This document shows positions 1 through 5,271 of a stretch of DNA of 5,271 nt, in pieces. The translations under genes were made by a program, and so were the position numbers. Position 1 is the first letter of the stretch, and each line of letters begins with the position of its first letter. The notes beneath the pieces were generated by a model, which saw nothing but the letters and a program-made list of their open reading frames with translations, was not told where the DNA came from and did no database searches. This stretch comes from Hyphomonadaceae bacterium (GTDB lineage Bacteria > Pseudomonadota > Alphaproteobacteria > Caulobacterales > Aquidulcibacteraceae). The stretch lies in the NCBI GenBank assembly GCA_003526465.1, contig DPWD01000345.1, positions 1 to 5,271 of the forward strand, in the 5' to 3' direction.

Positions 1-2082
1 TCATCGCCGCTGCGCACCCAGCCCCTGCTCGACACCACGCAGACCGTGACCATCCTCGAAGAGGAGTTCCTCCACCAGCAAGGCATCGTGCGCCTGCGCG
101 ATGCGATGCGGAACGTAACGGGCGTGTCGATCGTCGCCGGGGAAGGCAATCCGCCGTCCGGCGACGCCATGAAGATCAGAGGGTTCGCCGCGCGGGACGA
201 TATCCTTCTCGATGGCATGACGGATGTCGGCAATTATCTGCGCGATCCGTTTTTCGTGGAGCGCATAGAGATCACGCAAGGGCCGGCCTCCGCGTTCGCT
301 GGGCGCGGCAATGCGGGCGGCACGATCAATCTCGTGACGCGCGGCCCGCTGCCATACGACCAGCATATCGCCGAGTTGAGCGCCGGCACGGATAATTACG
401 CGCGCGCCACGCTCGATTACAATCAAGTGGTGCGTGAGAAGGGCGGCGTTGCGTTTCGCTTCAGCGCCATGGCGCATGGCGCTGACGAACCAGGGCGCGA
501 TCATGTGCGCAACGATCGCTGGGGCGCGTTCGCGGCGCTCGCCTTCGGCCTCGAAACGGATACGCAAGTCACGCTGAGTTATCTGCACATCACGCAGAAC
601 GAACTACCTGATCTCGGCCTGCCCAATATACGCGATTTCTCGATGCTGGGGTCAGGGCTGGAAGGGCGGGTGGCGCCAGTCGATTTCAGCAATTTTTACG
701 GCTACTCCACCGACTATCGCGATATCGATGCGGATGTGTTCACCGCGCGCCTTGAGCACCGCTTCGCCAATAACGTTCAGCTCTGGAGCCAGCTGCGTTA
801 TGGGCGCGTGCACAATGACAGCATTGTTTCCGCGCCGCGCATCCAAGGCCAGAGCAACAGCATTCCGTTCCCCGGCGGGGCGCCAGCGCCGCTCCTGGCC
901 ATAACGCCCGCGACGCAGACGAACGGCTTGCAGAAGCCGCGCGACGAAGTGGACGAGATATTCTCGAACCAGACCAATGTCACAATTCCATTCGAAATGA
1001 ATGGCGTTGAACATACGTTTGTGATCGGCGGCGAGCTTTCGTCGGAGCGCGCGCTCAATGTGCGCCGCCTCGATGCGAACGGACCAGCGCAAAGCCTGTT
1101 TGATCCAGCTTTTCTCGCTGCCGCGCCCATTCCCTATCAAGGCACGCGCGCGGGCGTGACGACAGACACCGCCGCGCTCTACATCTTCGACAATCTGGAG
1201 TTTTCACCGCGTTGGGAGGCCAATTTCGGGCTTCGCTACGATCATGTGCGCACCCACGTCACCAGCGTGGACGATACGGGAACCATTCCCGGGTTCGAGC
1301 AGGATCTGGCGCGCACGGATAACGAACTGAGCGGCAGCGTTTCGCTGCTCTTCCATCCTATCGAGAACGCTAGCCTTTATATCGGCTACGGCACGTCGTT
1401 CGAAACGACGGGGCGCCATGACATTGTCAACATTCAGGGCCGCACCAACGCGCCTCCAACCACGCCGGCGCGCTTCAACGCCGAGCCTGAGCGCACGCGC
1501 AGCTACGAATTGGGCGGGCGGCTCAATGTGGGGCAGATGGAGTATTCAGCGGCGCTCTTTCACACCGTGCGGCGCAATGCGCGCACGCCGGGCATCAATG
1601 CGAACGACGCGGCCGCAGCTGTCGATGGCGTGCATGAAGTCAACGGCCTCACCCTCGGCGCAAACGGTGAGCTCTTGGACAATTGGGCGGTGTTCGTGAA
1701 CTACACCTACCTTGACGGTGAGGTGACGGAATCCAGCAATGCGTTCGAAATCGGCCAGCGGCTCGATCACCTGCCGGAGCATTCGTTTTCTCTTTGGACG
1801 ACGTATCAACTTACACCAATCCTCAGCGTCGGCGGGGGCGGGCTGTTCGTGGATTCCCGGCTTTCGAATGTCCGCCCGAACCCGACCTTCGATCTCACCA
1901 TCGAGACGCCGAGCTATTGGGTGTTTGACGCCATCGCCACGCTTGATCTTGGCGAACACGCCGAGCTGCGTCTCAACATCAATAATCTGACGGACGAGGC
2001 TTACATTCAGGGCGCGCAGCCCGGCCAATCCTTGCCCGGCCCGCGCCGGCAGACGATACTCACCTTGGCGATGGAGTTCTGA
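1..2082 (+). CDS. TonB-dependent catecholate-type siderophore receptor (Fiu/PiuA-like), 5' end outside window
   Basis: An outer-membrane gated channel that takes up ferric siderophore using energy from TonB-ExbBD. The reading frame is open from base 1 (the first codons read SSPLRTQPLLDTTQTVTIL), so the GTG at 46 is an internal Val codon, not the start. The visible part is 693 codons. The signal peptide and TonB box must lie upstream, roughly 40-80 residues by comparison with full-length receptors. The plug domain spans about bases 20-345: DAMRNVTGVS from base 100, the KIRGF and ILLDGM segments, GNYLRDPF, then VERIEITQGPASAFAGRG and GGTINLVTR near 259-342. The GNYxRDPF...GPASAxAGRG run resembles Fiu and PiuA. 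The rest is the 22-strand barrel, ending in NINNLTDEAY, PGPRRQ and a C-terminal Phe, typical of BamA-dependent outer-membrane proteins. The following piuC supports a catecholate ligand. The exact siderophore is not deducible. Regulation by Fur is expected, but the promoter is not in view. Confidence 0.93.
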   Translation, partial: SSPLRTQPLLDTTQTVTILEEEFLHQQGIVRLRDAMRNVTGVSIVAGEGNPPSGDAMKIRGFAARDDILLDGMTDVGNYLRDPFFVERIEITQGPASAFAGRGNAGGTINLVTRGPLPYDQHIAELSAGTDNYARATLDYNQVVREKGGVAFRFSAMAHGADEPGRDHVRNDRWGAFAALAFGLETDTQVTLSYLHITQNELPDLGLPNIRDFSMLGSGLEGRVAPVDFSNFYGYSTDYRDIDADVFTARLEHRFANNVQLWSQLRYGRVHNDSIVSAPRIQGQSNSIPFPGGAPAPLLAITPATQTNGLQKPRDEVDEIFSNQTNVTIPFEMNGVEHTFVIGGELSSERALNVRRLDANGPAQSLFDPAFLAAAPIPYQGTRAGVTTDTAALYIFDNLEFSPRWEANFGLRYDHVRTHVTSVDDTGTIPGFEQDLARTDNELSGSVSLLFHPIENASLYIGYGTSFETTGRHDIVNIQGRTNAPPTTPARFNAEPERTRSYELGGRLNVGQMEYSAALFHTVRRNARTPGINANDAAAAVDGVHEVNGLTLGANGELLDNWAVFVNYTYLDGEVTESSNAFEIGQRLDHLPEHSFSLWTTYQLTPILSVGGGGLFVDSRLSNVRPNPTFDLTIETPSYWVFDAIATLDLGEHAELRLNINNLTDEAYIQGAQPGQSLPGPRRQTILTLAMEF

Positions 2083-2087
2083 AGAGG
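2082..2087 (+). promoter_or_regulatory. Candidate ribosome binding site for piuC, long spacing
   Basis: AAGAGG begins on the last base of the receptor stop codon and sits 12 bases before the piuC ATG. That is longer than the ideal 5-9 bases. Translation may also depend on ribosomes ending at the receptor stop codon 17 bases upstream (inference). Confidence 0.4.
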
Positions 2088-2099
2088 CGCACGCGCGGC

Positions 2100-2783
2100 A
2101 TGCTGCTAGAGATCGAGAATGTCCTAAGCGCGGAGGCGCTCACTCGCTTTCACGAGGTTCTCGCACGCGCGCCGTGGGCGGATGGGCGCGCGACGGCGGG
2201 CTATCAATCCGCACTCGCCAAGAACAACCACCAACTTCCGGAAGATTGCGAGGCAAGCCGCATGCTTGGCGGCGAAATTCTCGACGCATTGAATAGCAAT
2301 CTCATCTTCCAGTCCGCTGCGCTGCCGGCGCGCATCTTTCCGCCGCTGTTCAATCGCTATGGACCTGGCCAGGCGTTCGCCGCGCATGTGGACAACGCCA
2401 TGCGCCTGAGCGCGCAGACCCAAGAGCGAATCCGCACCGATCTTTCGGCCACGCTTTTTTTGTCCGAACCCGACACCTACGATGGCGGCGAATTGGTGAT
2501 CGACGGCAATTTCGGCGCCCAGAGCGTGAAGCTCAAGGCGGGCGACATGATCCTTTATCCCTCGACGAGCCTGCACGGCGTCAATGCGGTAACGCGCGGC
2601 GCGCGTGTCGCCGCGGTGTTTTGGGTGCAGAGCCTTGTGAGGGATGACGCGTGCCGGGATATGTTGTTCGATCTGGATATGAGCATCCAGCGCCTGCGCG
2701 CGGATGTGGAGGATGCGCATCCGTCCTTGATCACGCTGACCGGCGTTTATCACAATCTCGTACGGCGCTGGGGCGCCCCATAG
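2100..2783 (+). CDS. piuC: PiuC/YbiX-family Fe(II)/2-oxoglutarate-dependent PKHD-type hydroxylase
   Basis: A cytoplasmic non-haem iron dioxygenase of the prolyl-4-hydroxylase-like fold, 227 residues, close to the usual length of E. coli YbiX. The family is found beside catecholate siderophore receptors and is linked to iron uptake, but its physiological substrate is not firmly established. Family features seen: APWADGR near residue 24, KNNHQ at 41-45, LFNRY at 83-87, iron ligands H96 and D98 in AAHVD, RTDLSATLFLS at 112-122, YDGGEL at 127-132, YPSTSLHGV with third iron ligand H159, then TRGARVA with R169 placed to bind the 2-oxoglutarate carboxylate. All catalytic residues are present. The C-terminal part (RDD..RDMLFDLD, YHNLVRRW) also matches YbiX. 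The ATG at 2100 is chosen because MLLEIENVLS aligns with the YbiX N-terminus. It lies 17 bases after the receptor gene, so co-transcription is very likely. A T7 run lies at codons 119-121. Confidence 0.95.
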   Translation: MLLEIENVLSAEALTRFHEVLARAPWADGRATAGYQSALAKNNHQLPEDCEASRMLGGEILDALNSNLIFQSAALPARIFPPLFNRYGPGQAFAAHVDNAMRLSAQTQERIRTDLSATLFLSEPDTYDGGELVIDGNFGAQSVKLKAGDMILYPSTSLHGVNAVTRGARVAAVFWVQSLVRDDACRDMLFDLDMSIQRLRADVEDAHPSLITLTGVYHNLVRRWGAP

Positions 2784-2830
2784 ATGACCTTGGACTTCGC
2801 GGCGTCACGCGAACCTGTTAAGATTGCGCT

Positions 2831-2836
2831 GAAGGA
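2831..2836 (+). promoter_or_regulatory. Ribosome binding site of the TauD-like gene
   Basis: GAAGGA lies 8 bases before the ATG at 2845. An in-frame TGA at 2830-2832 means that 2845 is the first possible start in this frame, so the site and the start agree. Confidence 0.75.
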
Positions 2837-2844
2837 TCGCGCCT

Positions 2845-3681
2845 ATGGCGAAGACAAACTTGAGCATTCGCCGCGTGGCCGGCGCATTGGGGGCGGAGAT
2901 CGGCGGCGTCGATCTTTCCGAGCCCTTGGACAACGGAACGCAGGACGCGATCCACAAGGCGTTTCTCGATCATCAGGTGATCTTCTTTCGCGAGCAGGAT
3001 TTGTCGCCGGAGGCGCACAAAACGTTCGCGCGCCGCTTCGGGCCGCTCAACGTGCATCCTTATGTGCGCGGCATGGATGGCCATCCCGAGATCATGGAGA
3101 TCATCAAGGAGCCGGAGGACAAGCTGAATTTCGGCGGCGGCTGGCACTCGGATATGAGCTTTCTCGCCAAGCCCTCGATCGGCTCAATACTCCATGCGCT
3201 GGAGGTTCCCGAATTTGGCGGAGACACGCTGTTTGCGAGCCAGGCCGCCGCCTATGAAGCGTTGTCGCACGGCCTGAAGGAAACGCTCTCCGGCTTGCGC
3301 GCGATCCATTCGGCCAATCGCGAATATTCCGCGAAGGGACAATCGGCGCATGACCGCAAAAGCATGCAAGTGGCGGAAGCGGAAGGACTGGCCGGAGAGT
3401 ACAGCCACCCAGCAGTGCTCACGCACCCGGAGACCGGGCGAAAAGCGTTGTACGTCAATCCCGCGTTCACACTGCGCTTCGATGGCTGGACGGCGCGAGA
3501 GTCAAAGCCGTTGCTCGACTACCTCTTCAATCACGGGCGAAGCGAGGCGTTCACCTGCCGCTTTCGCTGGGAGAAGGGTTCGGTGGCGTTCTGGGACAAT
3601 CGCAGCGTCTGGCACTATGCGCTCAATGACTATCCCGGCCAGCGCCGCCATATGCGACGCGTGACGGTCGATCCCGCTTGA
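2845..3681 (+). CDS. TauD/TfdA-family Fe(II)/2-oxoglutarate-dependent dioxygenase, substrate unknown
   Basis: A cytoplasmic dioxygenase of 278 residues, the usual size for TauD (about 283). The family couples 2-oxoglutarate decarboxylation to hydroxylation of a small acid, often releasing sulfite or cleaving an ether. Visible features: the N-terminal LGAEIGGVDLSEPL (15-28), HQVIFFREQDLSPEAH (43-58), FGPLNVHPY (65-73), the iron motif W100-H101-S-D103, PEFGGDTLFAS (122-132), AYEALS (136-141), ALYVNPAFT (201-209), FWDNRSVWH with third ligand H257, and QRRHMRR. By alignment with TauD, R268 corresponds to R266 (2-oxoglutarate) and R272 to R270 (sulfonate), while H71 matches the taurine-contacting H70. 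However, NFGGG precedes the iron motif and IHSANREY replaces the TauD segment carrying F159, so taurine itself is doubtful. RdpA/SdpA-type phenoxypropionate dioxygenases are an alternative model. The gene follows piuC by 61 bases on the same strand and is probably in the same unit, hinting at iron- or siderophore-linked chemistry (inference). Confidence 0.92.
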   Translation: MAKTNLSIRRVAGALGAEIGGVDLSEPLDNGTQDAIHKAFLDHQVIFFREQDLSPEAHKTFARRFGPLNVHPYVRGMDGHPEIMEIIKEPEDKLNFGGGWHSDMSFLAKPSIGSILHALEVPEFGGDTLFASQAAAYEALSHGLKETLSGLRAIHSANREYSAKGQSAHDRKSMQVAEAEGLAGEYSHPAVLTHPETGRKALYVNPAFTLRFDGWTARESKPLLDYLFNHGRSEAFTCRFRWEKGSVAFWDNRSVWHYALNDYPGQRRHMRRVTVDPA

Positions 3682-3729
3682 GTTGGGAGCTGCTTGTTAG
3701 CACAGTGGCGATAGGCTTGGATCGGCGCC

Positions 3730-3735
3730 AGGAGG
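3730..3735 (+). promoter_or_regulatory. Strong ribosome binding site of the lipoprotein gene
   Basis: AGGAGG, a perfect Shine-Dalgarno core, ends 6 bases before the ATG at 3742 and fixes that start. It is the best such site in the window, suggesting efficient translation. Confidence 0.85.
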
Positions 3736-3741
3736 CTCCAC

Positions 3742-4209
3742 ATGCGCAAACTAATCATGATCGCCGCCTTGGCGCTGTCCGCGTGCGGCCAGCCGGCGGC
3801 CAATGCGGTTCCGGAGGATGCGCGCGCGGGCTCAAGCGGCGTCGGGCGCGTTCCTGAAGCGCCCTTCACGCTGGAGGCGGAAGCGCTGGTGGGCTTGTGG
3901 TCCTTCGATCGCAGCTGCGGCCTCTATGATCTGGTGTTCTCAGCCGACGATCGCGTTGAATATTACGATTATTCCAACGAGGCGAACGTAGTTTCCTACG
4001 CCGGAACCTGGGCGGCGGGGGATGCCAATCGTGTGACGCTGAATGTCCGCCAACTCGATTCTGAAGGCGCGCCGAGCGGTGCGCCGATCGTGTACAGTTT
4101 GAGCGTCGCCGCGCCGGTGACGGACGATCTGATGGGCGATTTCGCGCGCGCGGGCGGCGCGCCGCTCGCCATCACCGCGCGGCGCTGTCCTGATGAAGAT
4201 CGCGATTAG
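3742..4209 (+). CDS. Small lipoprotein of unknown function with a compact beta-rich domain
   Basis: I do not recognise a named family. The 155-residue product begins with a short type II signal peptide: MRK, a hydrophobic core LIMIAALAL, then the lipobox LSAC with lipidated C15. Gly follows the Cys, not the Asp that retains lipoproteins in the inner membrane, so outer-membrane sorting is likely. Residues 16-40 form a Gly/Ala/Pro-rich linker. Residues about 44-149 look like a small beta domain: GLWSF at 51-55, LYDLVFSADD at 61-70, YAGTW at 86-90, VTLNVRQLD at 98-106, and SLSVAAP near 119. The two G-x-W segments recall lipocalin-like domains, a weak resemblance only. C59 and C149 could form a disulfide joining both ends of the domain. 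The C-terminus PDEDRD is acidic. The gene lies 60 bases after the TauD-like gene on the same strand; read-through is possible. Its stop codon faces that of mlaF with 2 bases between. Confidence 0.88.
   Translation: MRKLIMIAALALSACGQPAANAVPEDARAGSSGVGRVPEAPFTLEAEALVGLWSFDRSCGLYDLVFSADDRVEYYDYSNEANVVSYAGTWAAGDANRVTLNVRQLDSEGAPSGAPIVYSLSVAAPVTDDLMGDFARAGGAPLAITARRCPDEDRD
4154..4165. repeat. Perfect 12-bp GC palindrome inside the lipoprotein 3' end
   Basis: GCGGCGCGCCGC equals its own reverse complement. With the flanking bases 4152-4167 the + strand transcript could form a 6-bp stem with a 4-base loop. There is no T run after it on either strand, so it is not a classical intrinsic terminator. 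It lies over codons 138-142 and may simply reflect Gly/Ala/Pro codons in GC-rich DNA. Confidence 0.5.
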
Positions 4210-4211
4210 GT

Positions 4212-4982
4212 TTAGACGATGGCCTGGATCGGGCCCTCGGCGCGGCCGCTGACGAACTGATCGACGAACGCGTTGCCGCTGGCGTCGATCTCGCTGGGAC
4301 GCCCACGCCAGATGATCTTGCCGCCATAAAGCATGGCGATCTCGTCGGCGATCTTTCGCGCGCTCGCCATGTCATGCGTGATGGAGACGGCGCTGCAACC
4401 CAGATCCTTGACCATGTCGACGATGAGATCATTGATCGCGTCGGCAGTGATGGGATCAAGGCCGGTTGTCGGCTCATCGAAGAAGAGGATGTCGGGCTTG
4501 GCGATGATGGCGCGCGCCAGGCCCGCGCGCTTCTGCATGCCGCCGGACAGCTCCACTGGGCGCAAGTCAGCGAATTCCGGCGCCAGTCGCACCTTGCGCA
4601 TCGCTTCGATCGCGCGCGCCTTGGCCTCCGCGCGCGGTGTGTGATCGGCATAGAGCAGGCGGAACGCGATGTTTTCCCAGATGGTGAGAGAATCAAACAG
4701 CGCCGCGCCCTGGAACAGCATGCCGAATTTGCGCATTTGCTCGGCGCGTGCGCGCGGCTTCAACCGCTCCACATGTACGCCGTCGACGCGCACCTCGCCA
4801 GCATCCGGCTTCATGAGCCCGAGCGCGCATTTGAGCGTCACGGACTTGCCGACGCCTGAACCGCCAATGATCACGACGCTTTGGCCAGGCGCGACATCGA
4901 GATCGACGCCGTCCAGCACCTGACGATTGTTCAGGCGCTTTTTGAGGCCGATGAGTTGGAGCTTGGGTGTGTCAGTCGACAT
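4212..4982 (-). CDS. mlaF: MlaF-type phospholipid ABC transporter ATP-binding protein
   Basis: The cytoplasmic ATPase that, with two MlaE permease subunits and a ring of MlaD, drives phospholipid transport between inner and outer membrane to keep the outer membrane asymmetric. It has 256 residues with every ABC motif intact: Walker A GGSGVGKS (40-47), Q-loop Q91 in LFQGAALFDSLTIWEN, signature LSGGMQKR (145-152), Walker B ILFFDEP with D169 and E170, D-loop GLDP (174-177) and switch H203 in ITHD. The FQGAALFDSLT segment, the GMQKR signature and the C-terminal tail VDQFVSGRAEGPI are typical of MlaF/Ttg2A and separate it from generic importers. In E. coli MlaF the C-terminal tail reaches across the dimer, which this tail may also do. 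The ATG lies inside the end of mlaE (11-base overlap) with no good Shine-Dalgarno sequence, so translational coupling is likely. No mlaD follows on this strand. Confidence 0.95.
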   Translation of the reverse strand: MSTDTPKLQLIGLKKRLNNRQVLDGVDLDVAPGQSVVIIGGSGVGKSVTLKCALGLMKPDAGEVRVDGVHVERLKPRARAEQMRKFGMLFQGAALFDSLTIWENIAFRLLYADHTPRAEAKARAIEAMRKVRLAPEFADLRPVELSGGMQKRAGLARAIIAKPDILFFDEPTTGLDPITADAINDLIVDMVKDLGCSAVSITHDMASARKIADEIAMLYGGKIIWRGRPSEIDASGNAFVDQFVSGRAEGPIQAIV

Positions 4983-5271
4983 AGACGGCCGTGATCAAAT
5001 AATTCGCCGCAAGGATGAGCACAGCCGCGCCGACGACGGCGTTGGTCGTGGCGCGGCCGACGCCGAGCGCCCCGCCGCGCGAATGATAACCTTGAAACGC
5101 GCCCATGACGGAGATGATGAAGCCGAACACGGCGGCCTTGATCAGCCCCAAATTCACATCCGCCGCTTCGAGAAAATCGACCGTATTGCGCAGATAGGTC
5201 GCGCCATTGAAATCGAGCGAGCGCGTGGCGACGAGATAGCCGCCCATGACGCCGATGATATCCGCGACGAT
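4972..5271 (-). CDS. mlaE: MlaE-type phospholipid ABC permease, C-terminal part only
   Basis: The inner-membrane permease of the Mla lipid transporter, partner of the MlaF ATPase encoded just downstream. Only the last 99 residues are in the window. The frame is open to the edge (IVADIIGVMGGYLVATRSLD), so the Met codon at 5247 is internal and the true start lies beyond 5271. E. coli MlaE has about 260 residues, so more than half is missing. Visible features: the ADIIGVMGGYLVA helix, a loop DFNGATYLRNTVDFLEAADV, the membrane segment AAVFGFIISVMGAFQGY, the family hallmark GGALGVGRATTNAVV, and a last transmembrane helix VVGAAVLILAANYLITAVY. The TGA stop at 4974-4972 lies within the first codons of mlaF. 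Gene order E then F differs from E. coli mlaFEDCB. Confidence 0.93.
   Translation of the reverse strand: MVADIIGVMGGYLVATRSLDFNGATYLRNTVDFLEAADVNLGLIKAAVFGFIISVMGAFQGYHSRGGALGVGRATTNAVVGAAVLILAANYLITAVYVD

Noticed and set aside
46..48. GTG as the receptor start codon
   Set aside because: Plug-domain sequence (PLLDTTQTV) continues in frame upstream to base 1, so the gene begins before the window.
1..588. 195-codon open frame on the - strand opposite the receptor
   Set aside because: It lies fully antisense to a well-supported receptor gene and shows no recognisable domain. Long antisense frames are expected in GC-rich coding DNA. The same applies to the - strand frames at 652-1140, 1546-2028 and 2124-2753.
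2790..2824. Possible promoter for the TauD-like gene (TTGGAC and TAAGAT)
   Set aside because: The spacing is 23 bases, too long for a sigma-70 type promoter, and an alternative TTCGCG box is a poor match. Co-transcription with piuC is simpler.
2784..3257. 157-codon + frame starting directly after the piuC stop codon (TAGATG)
   Set aside because: It overlaps the TauD-like gene in another frame, its product is Arg/Gly-rich without domain features, and the TauD-like frame has all family motifs and a proper ribosome site.
3691..3722. Promoter or terminator between the TauD-like gene and the lipoprotein gene (TTGTTA ... TTGGAT; TGCT/AGCA hairpin)
   Set aside because: The -10 match is only about half of the consensus, and the hairpin stem is 4 bp with no T tract. 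Neither is better than chance.
4333..4923. + strand open frames opposite mlaF
   Set aside because: They are shadows of mlaF, which carries the full set of ABC ATPase motifs. The - strand frame at 4172-4696 is rejected for the same reason.

Overview
The window looks like ordinary chromosomal DNA from a GC-rich Gram-negative bacterium, most likely an alphaproteobacterium. The evidence is an outer-membrane receptor, a lipoprotein, Mla lipid-transport genes and strongly GC-biased third codon positions. A Caulobacterales/Hyphomonadaceae-type host is a guess from overall feel only. No RNA genes, insertion sequences, CRISPR arrays or phage genes were seen. Coding density is very high, and no stretch over 300 bases lacks a gene.

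Bases 1-3681 (+ strand) hold three genes in a row. The first is a TonB-dependent catecholate-type siderophore receptor whose 5' end lies outside the window. The second is a PiuC/YbiX-type Fe(II)/2-oxoglutarate hydroxylase, 17 bases downstream. The third is a TauD/TfdA-family Fe(II)/2-oxoglutarate dioxygenase, 61 bases further on. Receptor plus PiuC is the known Fiu-YbiX / PiuA-PiuC pairing of iron uptake. The adjacent TauD-like enzyme is the less usual element: it has complete iron and 2-oxoglutarate ligands but an unknown substrate. A Fur-controlled promoter would be expected upstream of the receptor, which is not visible here.

Bases 3742-4209 (+) encode a small lipoprotein of unknown function, with its own strong Shine-Dalgarno sequence, a clear lipobox and a compact beta-rich domain with one possible disulfide.

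Bases 4212-5271 (- strand) carry the end of an MlaE-type permease gene and a complete MlaF-type ATPase gene that overlap by 11 bases. Together they are the membrane and motor parts of an ABC system that moves phospholipids between inner and outer membrane. The mlaF stop codon faces the lipoprotein stop codon with only 2 bases between them, so mlaF is the last gene of its unit and no mlaD follows it.

The common theme is the cell envelope: iron-siderophore import, an envelope lipoprotein and lipid trafficking. I see no convincing new system. The best lead is the three-gene receptor / PiuC / TauD-like set.
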